Source of the DNA: Tetranychus cinnabarinus
Taxonomy: Eukaryota; Arthropoda; Arachnida; Trombidiformes; Tetranychidae
Length of the DNA: 64,000 nt
Direction: 5' to 3'
NCBI GenBank assembly: GCA_022266195.1
Contig: WHVY01000006.1
Location: forward strand, 1,302,001-1,366,000
Positions 14,501 to 26,375 of the stretch are shown piece by piece. Within the stretch, counting starts at the first letter, position 1, and every line of letters begins with the position of its first letter. Position numbers and translations under genes: made by a program. The notes below the pieces were generated by a model. The model saw nothing but the letters and a program-made list of their open reading frames with translations, made no database searches and was not told the DNA's origin.

Positions 14501-17500
14501 ATGATCAAAGTGAAATTAAAGGCAGCTTCAAACTCGCAGGAAATTACTGAAAGGATCAAGATTTTCAGTCTTCAGTTTTTAATTATCACAATTTCTGAAC
14601 TTAGATCTGACTAAATTCTGGTATTAACAAAGCTCCAGAGTCTTGTAGTGATTGCAGTTGAAAAAGAACTGAGGATATAAAAAGATTTTTGAAATTCTCA
14701 AATTCCTGAGGTTTTACCAGTTTCTTGCCTTTTTGAAGCTTCAAGAGTTTTTCAAGTTCATCGATTTTTTGTGGTTTCAAAGATAGATTATTTCATGGAA
14801 ATTCCTAATGTTCATTCTTATTCTTTTCCAGATTATCCACACTTTTGTCAAATGGTTTTATGCTTACCTAAAGTTCGGGTTGGATTAGCTAAAGCAAAGC
14901 GGACCAAAACATTGGCTCCAGCACCTTCACCGATGCCCACAATCAGTCCAACCTTTAAATGATCAAGAACTGTAGGAATCAGCTCTTCTCCTGATGAGGA
15001 AACCAGAAAAAGAAGACATTTTTGGTGAAAAAATTAGACAGAACCAGAAACCAGAAAAGTAGCTTCAAAGGATTGCTTTGTAAATTTGCTTTTTGTCTCG
15101 ACTGGGACAAATATTTACAATTAATTGTTTGATTAGGTGTTTACTTGGATTGTGTTCAACTCACCCATTTGTTGAATGCTAGGAAAAGTGAAATCATCTG
15201 GTAAATCATCAGCACCATCCTCTTGTCCAGGAATATCAAGATGAATAAAAATGGATCGAGCCTTAATCTCAGACATACAGGGTTTCTCAACGAAATCACG
15301 GATTGAACTGTTATGTTTGAATAATGTAATCAATTATGCGATTAAATTGAAGTCAATTTAAAACTTACGAATGATTACTTCCAATATCATGAACCGTCAG
15401 GAAAACAGCTTTTTTCTCCTTTTCTTGAAGATCACCTGAAACACACATAAAAGCAAAAATTGAAACCAAAATTAATGGCGAGTTTAAACATAATCATTTT
15501 GATTTATGATGATTCCTTTTTAAATAGTCAACCATAATTAATAACAAACATGCCAACAATCAATCATCACTTGCTTGTTACAACCAGAAACAATAAGCTC
15601 AAGATTTTCATATAAATTAGCGTTTACATGTTTTGTTCAAAACATAAAGTTCAAATTGATTCATAATCTTTCCATGATGCTCAATCATCTTTAATCAATA
15701 AATTAAATCACTTTCAATAATGGAAGCAAAGGATAAACAAAAGACAAAGCAAATAGAGTCCGTCAATTCTGGTTTGCTATTGATTAACAATTGTATTTAC
15801 ATTACAATTGAAAATGTAATTTACTGTTTCTGTTTCACTATTAGTTTATCAACTTTATTGGGATTAATTAAGCTACAAATCAACAATAATACAAGAGCAA
15901 TTAGATATCAGGCCTGACATGTAAAAATAGGCTAAAACATTGGTAGATGTTGAACCAGAAAAAAGGCAAAAAAATAGTAGATCAACATTTCTAATTGAGT
16001 TAAATATCATTATTCTTGATCAGCAGAAGTTCACAGAATAATCATGAAAATTACACATTCATTTATTATTAATGATGATGCTATTATTTCATTAGTGTCA
16101 AGTGTTAGATTATAAATTGTTTAAAGCTACTGAATTTGAATATAATCATTAAGTTGTTTAGTTTGTTAAAGCTTGTTCAAAGAGTTGTTAAAACCTTTTG
16201 TAAATACATTTAAATTTATTAAAATTGAATCAATCAAAATTGAACCCAAACCTTTACCAAGTATCCTGACATATTAGCATGTAATATGAATAATATTCAC
16301 TCAGAAATCATGAAATTTCTTCAATAGAAACAAGCGAGATTGATATTCCCATAAACAAAACACCAGTTTTTGTCAAATACAATGAAGACAAGATTCCAAT
16401 TTTAATCGATGAAAACGGTGCGAATGGAACTCAAATCAAGAGATTTACCGGTTTCACCCAATAAATTGTTATCAAGTCAATCAGTTTTAAACCTTGGATG
16501 TTGAATATAAGGCAAAAGCAGAAGAATTAACAAATTGGATGAAATTACTGGTTGAAAATTGCGCATCTTTTCATAGATTTAAAAGCTATGCTTAGGCCTG
16601 AGTCAATTTTTTAGGTTTTTAGGCTTTTTTGTTGCCAATGTTTTAAACCTTTCAATATTTGATGTTGATGGCTAATAATGATTAGTTGGATTGTTTGATC
16701 TAATTTAGACTGGAAAGATTATTCCATTTCATCTCTAGTTTCATGTGATTAGTTAACCATTTATCTCAATCAATTTGGATAGTTGAAGATGAATTGTTGC
16801 TAAATAATTGTTGATATTGAATTACAGATGAAATAAGTCAACTATTAGTTAACTGTATCTGCTCGTCATTAGCTCATTATTAATCGATAAGTTTCTCTCC
16901 TCGAAACCAATCCATGTAAGGAATGATGAAAATTGGTATTAACAGGGAAAATATGAAAAAAAATGCTTCAAGTTACTGTTGGTTTGAACACACAAAAAAA
17001 ACTGGTTCACCAGTTTTTGGTTAAGGTTGCAATGGATAAAATTGATGCATAAAATGTAAGAAAGTTATTGAATAGTAAATAACAAAAGTCAACTTGACCA
17101 GCCAACCAGAATTGGATGAAAGTGTAATGTTAGAAACTGTATTTGGACAAAAGTATCATGAAATCGGAAACCAATTCATCAGCTAAACACATTTAACCAG
17201 ATATGTGCATTTAGTGAAGTGACTCTATTGACACCATGTAAGTGACTGTCCATCAATCCTTTTCCTACAAAATAGTAATTATTTTCTTCTTTTTGTCCGA
17301 TTCTCTTTTTTACGATCCTCCATTGAAGGGTCAACTTGGAAGCCTTTGTTGAATAAAATGTCCATTTATTCTGGTTAATACCTTTATCGAGTTACCATTC
17401 ACTTTATAATCATTATAATCGTTTAAATTGCCTCATTTTGTTGACAATTCATCACTTTTACAATTGAATTTGATGACAATTTTTTTTCTCTAATTTCTCT

Positions 17501-20500
17501 AATTGCTATTAAACTGGTTTTGAAGAGACTTGATCGCAATTCAGTGAATGTTACAATTGTAATTTAACTCTAAATGGATAGACATTTTACCTTAATTTAC
17601 ATTTGTTTGAATTAAACAGTTGACAATTTATTCACTGTTTACATTGCCAAATGTCAACAATAAATCATTTAAATCAAACTGGGTTCATCAGCAAATCAAT
17701 ATTGTTTTGATTAGTTCATCTTTTCATCAAAAAATTGAGACTCTTTTGCATGTTCAATTTGCATTCAACCAAAAGGATCATTTATCTTGATCATTGTCAA
17801 CTTTCAATTAATTAAATGGTCGTATCAATCAAATGTGACTCTGCAAGGTTAAGAATCAATAAATTGTCCAGTGTTGAGCTGATCAATCAAACCAACTTGA
17901 ATCAGAGTGAATTAACCAGAAAACATTTACGATTCAAGACTTGGAAGTAGGAAGAGTTAATCAAAATGAAATTCAAATCTAAGGTTAATCTCTTAAAGAA
18001 TCATTTCTTTCATATTAGATATTGAATTGTTTTCTGGTTTAGATTCTGGTTCAGCTCGAAGTCAATTTTCAGGTTAATTCTCGCAATTTGAAGCGTTTCT
18101 TTGCTTTGAACTTTTCTTGAACCATCTTGAACCAGAAACTGGTAAAAGATGCTTAGAAGATGCTATTTAAAGATAACCTGCAACGAATCCAAATTTCAAG
18201 TCAAGCTGTTGTTTGAATCATTTTAATTTTGTTCACAGTTTTCATTAAAAGTAAATTAAATTGCAATTACATTATAAACTGAGAAAAGTGAAAAATATCA
18301 ATTTTTTGGGTTCAAAGACAAAACAGTTTTTTTGCAGTTCACAAGTTAACGAGTTGATTGCCATTTCAAAGGATATTTTGAATACATTTTTGTATTCAAT
18401 CCATTTCATCTTTCAGATAATGTTTCCATGATTATCAGTGAATTCATTTGAGAAATGATTCTTTGAACAGTTTAACCATAAATAACTTATTTGATTACAA
18501 TTAGAGTTAAACTCGTCTCTTGGATTAATTAATTAAATGAGGGAAAGTTGAACGGTTGAACAAAAGATTTTAATGAAATTGTTTTAGAGTAAAGCAGACA
18601 ACTTGAGTAAAATCAATAGATTAACGTTGATAATGGATTAACTGAGCAACAAAAGCTGGTTAATTAAAGGACAAAAAATTGACTCAAATCAATCCTAATC
18701 TTTCAATTTCCTGTTAATTAATCTTTTGATTAAAACCATTAATGTATTTTGCATAAAAAAAAAAGCAGCCTTCAATCTGGTTATTGGGTTGAGCTGAAGC
18801 ATTGAAACAAAGGTTAAACAATAAGAAATCCAGAAATTAAATCAACAATTAAAGCTCTCTAATGATGAAGATCTGTAAATTTAAAGCTAAAATTTTGATC
18901 AAAAGCAATGGACTGGACAATCTCATTGATCTTAATGGAAGTCAAGTGGCTTGTAATCAATTGACCAAAAGTAAGCAGATTAATGTTTCTAATTTGCTAA
19001 TCATGAATTAACGGTTCAGGTAATGATATTGAAAGATTGATTGGAAAGTTTAAAGGTTAATTCCGAGTTATCCAGAATATTTCAAGTGCATTACTTGAGC
19101 AGACAAGTTGAAATGGAAATGAAATTTTGAGGAAATGTTCAACTTGAACTAATAATGTTTGTTAAGATGATTAGGAATGAAGAAACGATGAGAATGGAAA
19201 TAAAAGGAAGATAAATTCAGTTCATTGAGTTTACTCTTTTTTTGTGCTTTTTATTAACATTTTTGTTTGTAAATAACAACAAAATCAGAGTTAAAAATGT
19301 TCAAATAAAAGAGCTTCAAGTTACTCCTTTTATTCCCAGGATAAACTGATGATTTACCATGAGAGTGAAGATGAGAAATGAAAAGCAAAATCATCTCAAG
19401 TGAACAGTAAATTTGGTGAATTTTCATTTCACTTTTTTTACCCAATTTCAAGTAAAATGTACTTCAATAGATATAAGGTAATAACTTTCATCTATTTCAT
19501 GTAATATTTTCAGGTTCCTTTTGTCATCTTTCAATCAATTCAATAAGGTTGAGATAATGAGTGAAACCATTAGCACATAAATGGGCCCAACAATTGATTA
19601 ATATTGAAATTGGAAGGAACAAAATGATTTCAAATTGTTGGTCAAATGATGCAGACAATTGGATAGCCTTGGATTGAATCATGAAATTAGCTAAATATGT
19701 TGAGCTTTGATCAACAACAACAACCTAAAAATAGTCAACATGTCTGGCAACGAATCTGGTTAAACTTGAATTATCGTTTGCTTTCAAATCATAATCTTAT
19801 GTAATTTGGTTAAATTGTTGGTTTTACTCTTCAATAACATGTAAATGATGAAAAATATTGCCATTAAATTGGATGAGTAAATGGTGAGCTACAATAACAA
19901 TTAGTGAAATTATGAATTCAAGGATAAATGATGATTGTTATGTTGTGTGATGTTTGAAATGAAAACAAGTAAATTTGTGAAAACAGGTAAAGAGTGTTAG
20001 TTAATTAAGAGGATCATGAGCATCTTTCAGGCATCCTAATGAGCTACCCTGAAGGTTAACCACTAAATTGTTTACCATCTTGATCTGAACCAAATTTGAT
20101 ATAAATAGCGGAATGGATTGGATAATAAAAGGTGAGAAAAGGCGATGAAAATTGAAAGGTTTGGAGGATGGGTAAAGAGTAACCAGGATAAGGTCAAAGT
20201 TGAACATTGAATTGACTTTTCTCATGTTTTGTTACAAACAAAACTCTTATTTTCAAAAGTCAACTTTGGGTTTTGTTTGGCAAAACTGATTATTGGCAAA
20301 ATGACAAGAGATTCAACTTTAATTGCCATCAATAACCCATAAACTAATTAATCCGTAATTTGGGTTTTTATTGGGTTTTATTGGGTTGGCTTGTTATTGT
20401 CAATGTTTCGGGATCAAAATTGGTGTTTACGATCATTAGGTTGACAATGAAATAATCAATATTTGAGGAAAAAGCACTTTTACTTACCTTGAATGTAAAC

Positions 20501-20659
20501 TTTAACTTTACCATATTTAACTGTATCTATCTCTTTCATTACAACAGGTACAACAATTGGTTGATCGTTGGTTGACGGTTCAGTTGTGGGTTCATTTGTT
20601 GAACTTGTGGTTGTTATTGTTGACTCTTCGGGAAGAGCACCCAATTGTGTTGAAGCCAT
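2590..20659 (-). CDS. NDRG: NDRG-family protein (N-myc downstream-regulated), 8 coding exons
   Basis: Alpha/beta-hydrolase-fold protein of the Ndr family, a non-catalytic signalling and trafficking factor. Exons 5' to 3' on the minus strand: 20659-20488, 15435-15369, 15307-15165, 14990-14868, 10885-10673, 3523-3276, 3189-3111, 2723-2590. All seven junctions use GT-AG and keep phase, giving 392 residues. Family landmarks: the VFLTVHDIGSNH strand, HLDIPGQEDGA, the IGEGAGANVL turn, the INPKNLRKYVEAYMNRKD segment and the DILLVAGGKSPYMQG strand. The nucleophile elbow reads G-E-G-A-G, not G-x-S-x-G, as expected for the catalytically inactive family. I start at ATG 20659 (MASTQLG); upstream codons in frame are not ATG. 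The N-terminal 40 residues are Thr/Ser/Glu-rich and probably disordered. The C-terminus has three RxRxxS motifs. Introns run from 61 bp to 7.1 kb and carry transposon remnants. Paralogue assignment (NDRG1-4; fly MESK2) is not attempted. Confidence 0.9.
3524..10672 (-). other. Large NDRG intron
   Basis: Bounded by a GTAAGT donor (at 10672 on the minus strand) and a TTTCAG acceptor (at 3524). It splices AAT-ATA-AAT-C to CT-AAA, giving INPKN. Apart from the MITE at 5489-5689 I see only AT-rich unique-looking DNA. The open frames inside are short, lysine/serine-biased or hydrophobic and not recognisable. Confidence 0.75.
5489..5689. mobile_element. MITE with ~31 bp perfect terminal inverted repeats and TA target duplication
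   Basis: The element begins CACTAGAGTACCCGGTTAAA and ends with the exact reverse complement. The match continues through AGCAATTTTTTT, about 31 bases. It is flanked by TA on both sides (5487-5488 and 5690-5691), which is the Tc1/mariner target-site pattern. The 201 bp length leaves no room for a transposase, so it is non-autonomous. It sits in the 7.1 kb intron of the NDRG gene. Confidence 0.85.
10886..14867 (-). other. NDRG intron carrying repeat remnants
   Basis: Bounded by a GTAAGC donor and an ATCAG acceptor. It holds a degenerate direct repeat (about 12709-12855 versus 12892-13006, sharing GAAAACAT, GTCAGAAGATAT, ACCAAAGGTC and AATGGCAGAA blocks) and a Tc1-like DNA-binding remnant at 13067-13297. 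Nothing else recognised. Confidence 0.6.
13067..13297 (-). pseudogene. Tc1-like transposase N-terminal helix-turn-helix remnant
   Basis: A 76-residue frame whose residues ~8-55 read like the paired-type HTH of Tc1/mariner transposases (KHPRICESVKNIIIDLYYEQ, then FISDTLKISQSSVAKIIQQY). It is followed by a basic Pro/Arg linker (AGPRPR) that resembles the GRPR linker of that family. The frame then stops and no DDE/D catalytic domain follows, so it cannot be an autonomous transposase. I see no terminal inverted repeats around it. It lies in an NDRG intron, on the same strand as the gene. A domesticated exon or a small free-standing DNA-binding protein is possible but unsupported. Confidence 0.5.
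15436..20487 (-). other. First NDRG intron (5.05 kb)
   Basis: Bounded by a GTAAGT donor after VYIQ-G and a TTTCAG acceptor before GDLQEKEKK. AT-rich, with no recognisable gene or clear repeat. Confidence 0.7.
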
Positions 20660-21239
20660 AATCAATTTGGGCTAATCAAGTGGACAGTTTAATCAGTTTA
20701 CTTTTGTTTCCAATAGAAATGGTCACTTTGTCTTTGATTTGCGGGAAATTTGATTGAATGCCGAGTTGATTTGTGATTCTCTGAGTTAACAGTTAATGTT
20801 AATGTTCACAAGAGAAAGCAAAAAAGGTGAAGAAAAAGGTGAAAATAAAAGAAAACGCAAATTGATTCGTAAACTGGGAACAATAATCCAAAATTGATGT
20901 GCCTATTAATTAGTAGTTATACATGGATAATGTTGATGGGTAAAGATTGAGCTTTAATGTGTCAGAATATTATGATCATTTTCTGGGCAAAAAATTCTGA
21001 AAACAACCTATGTTGATCTTTTTTTGCCTCTTCGTTTCTCTCACTCTTTCTCTCCTCGAGATTGGAGAGAAGCCAACACCCTGCTCACAATGGCAACTAT
21101 TAATGGAATCGCGCACAAAATCGATCCACATCAACATGTACATTCACATTGGAATCAACATTAACATCATCAAGACATCATTTGACTTTCAGAAATTAAA
21201 TCATTTTATTGAAGACAATTTAAAAACATTTAGGTAAAT
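20660..21239. other. NDRG 5' region / ATOX1 3' region
   Basis: About 580 bases between two genes on the same strand. It probably holds the NDRG promoter and 5' UTR. No gene seen. Confidence 0.4.
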
Positions 21240-21452
21240 TCAGGCTATTGAACACTCTTTTCCACTTTTTTGTAATGCATCCAAACATTGCTGTTGAGTA
21301 ACTGAATCGTCAACTGTCAGGGTTACACTTTTTTCTGGAACATTAGACTCTAGATTTAATAATTTATCTCCCAGAGATCGATCCAAACTACGTTTAATAG
21401 CATTGACACATCCTTCACAGGTAATCTCGGCATTAAATTTGAATACAGCCAT
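21240..21452 (-). CDS. ATOX1: ATOX1-type copper metallochaperone
   Basis: Encodes 70 residues forming one heavy-metal-associated domain, the usual length for the cytosolic copper chaperone that hands Cu(I) to secretory-pathway copper ATPases. The copper-binding motif T-C-E-G-C is at residues 10-14 (CxxC). The C-terminal loop KSGKECS carries the conserved lysine seen near the metal site in the family. I start at ATG 21452 (MAVFKFNAEITCEGC), which puts the CxxC where the family has it. The frame continues upstream but that part is hydrophobic and unrelated. Single exon. It lies 580 bases upstream of the NDRG gene on the same strand; nothing suggests a functional link. Confidence 0.9.
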   Translation of the reverse strand: MAVFKFNAEITCEGCVNAIKRSLDRSLGDKLLNLESNVPEKSVTLTVDDSVTQQQCLDALQKSGKECSIA

Positions 21453-22407
21453 GGTTGAAAATAGGTAAACTTTGATCTTGGTGAAGATTAAAAAAGAAGT
21501 AAACAAAAATGAATTATGTAATGGAAATGAAAAGGAAAACATGAAACCAAGCCAATTTTTCAACTGGAGTTTAGTTTGTTAGTTGAAAGATTACTAGTAA
21601 AGCCAACTTACCAACTGTATGCCACAGGAAAAGGTAAAAAAATCAAATGACAATCAACTCAAAATTCAAAATTAAATCAACCTAAACCAAAACTAAAGAT
21701 TCAGTGATTAATGTTAAGTTTGTATAGATATTAACCGTGGATGAATCTACCACAGTATAAGTAACTGGTTATTTCTTGGTTACAATTTTCAGCGCCTAAA
21801 CTGAAAAATTGGAAGCTACAACTTACAAGATAAATCTGTTGACATTGTTCTGAATGGAGTAACCAAGGAGTAACTAGTTATTTTTATTAAAGGTTAATAT
21901 TAAACTCGAAGTAACCGTTTCATGATAACTTTCCCTTTCATTGCAACTATGTAACCGGTTACCAGTAAGCATTACATCTCTAACCAGAAAACGAAAACAC
22001 AATTATCTAACTGTTAACAGACGTTAACTCCATCTGTCGATCAAAATAGCAGATTGATCTAACAGCTTCTGAACTCATCTTGAAATGATGCAAATATAAT
22101 AGATTTTAATATTAAAAAATATTAATAGAAAGAAGTTGACGAAAATACTCGCTGCATTCCCACAATCCTTAAACTGTGATAACCAAGATGTGATCATGAA
22201 AAAGATAAAACATAAAATAAACAATTAAAGGAATCTATTTTTCTGGTCATAAGGTATGACGAGTAATGTTTTGGACTAATTTTTCAAAATTCAATTGCGA
22301 CAGTTAGACTAGACTTACAGGCAATATTTAAATATTGAAATAAAGCTGAACTTTTCAACAACGTATTGTGAAAAAATTGATCGATTTCGATCAGAAATTT
22401 AGGCTAG

Positions 22408-22860
22408 TTATGGCTTAAATGGACAAAGACGTCAAAATCTGATTTTACCTTTCGTCAAAAACCATATATTTTTAACTGCATACCAGGGTTCTAAAGAATC
22501 GAAAAGTGGCCAAATTTGGCCTCAAAGTTGTTTGTAGGGAATTAATTCACCTAATATAACTCAACATAGATCGTTTGAAAGGTTCAGGTCAACATTGAGG
22601 CTAAATTTTATGGAAATTTGATAAAAAACGAGATTTTTCGCGGATTGAAAAAGGACTTTTCGGAAAAATGACTGTTGACCTGAACCTTTTAATCGATCTA
22701 TGTTGAGTTATATTAGTCGAATTACATCTTTTTCAACAATTTTGAGGCCAAATTCTGCCATTTATCGATCATTCAAAACCCTGATATGAAGTTGAAAATG
22801 CATGGTTTTTTGCAAAAGGCAAAATCAGATTTTGACGCCTTTGTCCATTTAAGATCATAA
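22408..22860. repeat. Long imperfect inverted repeat (foldback), arms ~188 and 190 bp
   Basis: Left arm 22408-22595 and right arm 22671-22860 are reverse complements at most positions. Shared blocks include TTAAATGGACAAAG, GTCAAAATCTGATTTT, ATTTGGCCTCAAA, TAATATAACTCAACATAGATCG and AAGGTTCAGGTCAACA; the spacer is about 75 bp. No protein frame is conserved across the arms. It may be a foldback MITE. Confidence 0.8.
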
Positions 22861-23377
22861 CTCGATAATTTTTTATCATAATTGGTTTATTTTTGCGCAA
22901 AAATTTGACCGCCTTTGTACCCAAAAGATTGAACCATTGGTAAACAAAATTGAATAGATCCGAATAGGTCCTTCCGAATGCATCTAATTGCGGAATCGGT
23001 GATGGGACATCACGAGAAGTACATATTCGTCAGACAATTTTTTGGACTTTTTGAATTTAAAATATTCTAAATGAACCTAGGTCAAGCCTTTCGTTTCGGA
23101 AGCTCTCCGTTTAAAAGTTACAAGGAATGAAAGGAGAGGTATAGAAACATACGCTTCTGACAAACCGAAAATGAAGATAGGGAAAAACTCGTGCAACTTA
23201 ACCTTGATTAATTGTGTATAAGAAGCTTGTTCCGCTCGAATCATTCAAACAGCCACGAGAACTATCAGCAAATAAATTTAAATTGTTAATAATAAAAATT
23301 ATATTTACACACTAGGTATTATGTCTAGTCTACCAATTTCAGAATCGTCAGTGTTCGATGAATAAACAAATTTTAGG

Positions 23378-23414
23378 TATATAAAGCTTCTTCCGAATCA
23401 TTAGGCTATCAGTT
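23378..23414 (+). promoter_or_regulatory. TATA box and initiator of the small secreted peptide gene
   Basis: TATATAAA at 23378-23385 is followed about 30 bases later by TCAGTT at 23409-23414, the arthropod initiator consensus. The ATG lies ~55 bases further on at 23466. The spacing is textbook, so the transcription start is probably near 23410. Confidence 0.75.
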
Positions 23415-23465
23415 CACTTCATTCTTACTACAGTACTGCTAATCATCTATTTACAGCGTTAAATC

Positions 23466-23921
23466 ATGAAATTCATTTCTTTATATTTTATCTTGTTCTT
23501 CTTGGGCATTCTCGTGAGTATCACATTCTTGTAAAGTTCATAATTTGATTAGCATTTTCAAACAAACAAATATCACTTAATTGAGTTAATTGTGACCGAC
23601 TCTTGTTTAATTTTCATGAATTTTTCACTTTTCTGTTGCAGATCTGCCCATCGTTTCAGATATTAGATATTGATGTAATGAATAATGAATGCTCCGACGA
23701 AAAACCTTGTTCAAATTCTGGTAAAATTTGTGAAAAAGGTGAGTATCTTGAGTTTAATAAATTCATTTTCGCGATATTAAAGGTTTTTTTCCATCACCAA
23801 GGTTCATGGTTATAAAATAACATTTTATCATGATTATCACAAATTCTTATTTTAATGCGTTTTATTAGATCCTATGACTGGTAAAGGAGTATGCAGGAAT
23901 GACGGTGACTTCTCAAAATGA
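23466..23921 (+). CDS. Small secreted cysteine-containing peptide, 3 exons
   Basis: Exons 23466-23513, 23642-23738 and 23869-23921 join with GTGAGT donors and AG acceptors in phase, giving 65 residues. Residues 1-16 are a strongly hydrophobic signal peptide (MKFISLYFILFFLGIL). The mature part is about 45 acidic residues with four cysteines spaced C-x5-C-x6-C-x10-C (NECSDEKPC, then GKIC, then GVC); a fifth Cys lies near the cleavage site. An intron right after the signal peptide is common in arthropod secreted peptide genes. A TATA/Inr promoter lies upstream and an AATAAA at 24106 downstream. I do not recognise the family; a salivary, haemolymph or defence peptide are all possible, and no function is claimed. 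Confidence 0.75.
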
Positions 23922-24105
23922 ACGTCAGTGAATCTGGAGGATGATTCTATAAGTTGCATTATCCGACCTAATCGTTTCATTTATTGTCTCTGTTATACGA
24001 AATCATGAGCTAAAAAATATTTTCTGTGGTGTAAAATGAATATCTGTTAAAGAAGTCTGTTAATGAATTTACGTTATCTGATATAAATGAATGAAGAAAT
24101 ACTAA

Positions 24106-24111
24106 AATAAA
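24106..24111 (+). terminator. Polyadenylation signal AATAAA
   Basis: AATAAA 185 bases after the stop of the small secreted peptide gene, same strand. Confidence 0.5.
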
Positions 24112-24372
24112 TTATGATTCTCAATGATTATCTTATGAAGCTCGTGACTCGAATCTGAGGTTTGAAGCATGAACTGCTCAAGATAACTGCAAAGCACCAA
24201 TATCTGCATTCAATGAATACTGCGGCGCCGATCTACCTTCCAGCTTTGCATAAAATCAAGTATCAGTATATTGACAAAAAATTGTAAAGTACAATATTGT
24301 ATAATCAAAACAATCTAGTGACAAAGATTGTAAGAAAATCATATCTATATGAAACATTGTCACTAGATGGTG

Positions 24373-24856
24373 ACAGTAGAAAAATTTCTTCATCGAGTTC
24401 AGGTTTTTTTTGTAAATTTTAGACACCGAAGCTAGTCGAATTTGTTAAACTATTGATTGACGCTGATTAAAAGTTAGTCAAGTGGCATTAATTGGATTAC
24501 ATTTTCTACTTTTAAAGTCGAAGATACATAGTCGACAAGTTAAGAGAAATGATACTTACACAACAACGCTAAAGTAATGGGAACGAAATAAACAGAAAAC
24601 TCTATCAAACGTTATAGCGATTAATTGAGAGGTTTATTTATTGCATTACCGAAAAATGATAATATTTGTTATTTGCTTGTTTCGTGAATAAATAATTTTT
24701 ATGCGATTTTTCTGATCAACTCAATTTTTGTATTAGTCAAGCTAGAGGTTGAAAACTAAGGATGGAAAGTATCGACCCAATCGAAATGGAAGCAATTCGG
24801 AAACTGAAGACTTGAATTTTCCTAATATCATCAGAAAGAGTTTGACCGAATGGCAA
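24373..24856. repeat. Duplicated segment, copy 1 (uninterrupted)
   Basis: From ACAGTAGAAAAATTTC to GAATGGCAA this ~485 bp segment is repeated at 29724-31500, where it is split by an insertion. Shared blocks include CAACAACGCTAAAGTAATGG, GATTAATTGAGAGGTTTATT and GGAAGCAATTCGGAAACTGA. Confidence 0.85.
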
Positions 24857-26375
24857 ATTGAAAAGTTGACAAAAAAGATTTGAATATGATAAATAGATTG
24901 AGGAATGTTAAGATGAGGGAAGCAAAAGTCGTGCGACGGATTACCCAAACAGGGCCATCGGATTAAGCTCTTAAACAAGCGCACCGCTACTTTGGAGCAA
25001 GAACTGTTGTTCAGTCATTTTGATTGAGGAGGAGTTTTATCAGATCTAGTAGGAGTAATATTTCAAGTGGAGAACTCATGAGCTTTCATTTTCTTTATTT
25101 TTTAGTCCTCAAGTAATAAAGAGTTGCTACAAATGAATCTGGTCAATCTTTTACAATTTTCATAGTTTCAATGAGAAGTTAAGCCATATGATGATAAGTA
25201 AGATAGCCAAAACTGTGAAAATCTGGTTTTGATTATTGATCTTCGAGAAGTCGCGTGAATTCTTCTATCTGTTCAAAATCGATGAGCTATGCGTTCAGAG
25301 TATATGCGGTTATGAGGAGTGAAGAATGAGCTTTCTTTTAAAGTTACACATTGGAAAGAAGATATTAAATATACGGTTAGCCAGCGGCATTATAATTCAA
25401 ATAAGTATTATAATATGGAGCAACGCAAATGAAACAATTGTGAAAACTCTTACAAGCAACTTAGCAAAGTTAAGCAAATACAAATACATAAACATAAATA
25501 AATGAATCAAGAATCAAAATCGACTTACCTTAGAAGAATTTTTGGTTTTTCGGCTGAACTTGAAGCCACGGTTTCTTCAGCAATGCCAATCGCTGGTTCC
25601 TAACAAGCCAAGTAAAATTAAAATCAATATTTTGGATTGTTGTAAAAAAGGAAATAAATTCACAATGAAGCGACATATGAATCCACAAAAATGAGCGGAG
25701 CATCGAGACCACTTAATTGTAAAATAAGAAAAATGAAAGAAAATCTCAATAGATTCGGCATTTGGGAAAAATCAAAATTTGAACCAATTTTAATATCAAA
25801 TTATTTATAATTTCGCAATCAATTGTAATTAATTAATAATCAACTTTCCGATTCTCCATTATTCAGACACGATAGATTCAAACCAAAAGCAAATTTTTCT
25901 TCAACCTATTTAAAGGCAATTCTAATTTGCAGAATTAATCAATAAAATAATTTATTTCATTTAGTGTATTGATTGTATTCATCCATCTTCATTCAGTTGC
26001 TGAATCTCAAAACAGGTTAGTTTGAAATAAAGCTTCTAACATTGAATTTCTAAACGTTTTTCCTATCTTTCACTAGGTCAGATGATCGTTTGCCAAAATC
26101 AGAGCGTTAATGACGTTAGTTGTTATAATTGCGATAATTGTACATTCACTTTTGTTTAATTTGAGTCTGAAATAGACCTCAAATTAGAGCCAATCGCTCG
26201 CACAAACCACGCTTTCGACTGGTTCAGTTTGAAAGCGGAGCAAACTTATCAGTAAAAAGTCACAGAACTTTATTAATTAATCATTAATCTGCAATGAATT
26301 CGTAAAATGCTTCAATTTCTGTAAAATTAAAATTCCAAGGTCAATCCAAGACATTGATACAAATGGTATTGTACT

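Larger units (their letters stand above)
21453..23465. other. Intergenic with a long foldback repeat
   Basis: No gene recognised. It contains the inverted repeat at 22408-22860 and the promoter of the small secreted peptide gene at its right end. Confidence 0.5.
23922..26375. other. Intergenic, repeat-bearing
   Basis: Holds the 3' UTR of the peptide gene, a possible alternative last exon (24183-24253), a short palindrome around 24310-24372 (CTAGTGACAA facing TTGTCACTAG) and copy 1 of a duplicated segment. The 80-residue minus-strand frame at 24742-24984 lies in this repeat and is not a convincing gene. Confidence 0.45.

Noticed and set aside
14771..14962. 63-residue plus-strand frame
   Set aside because: It is the antisense shadow of NDRG exon 14868-14990.
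24742..24984. 80-residue minus-strand frame
   Set aside because: Lies largely within the duplicated repeat segment and is not kept in copy 2.
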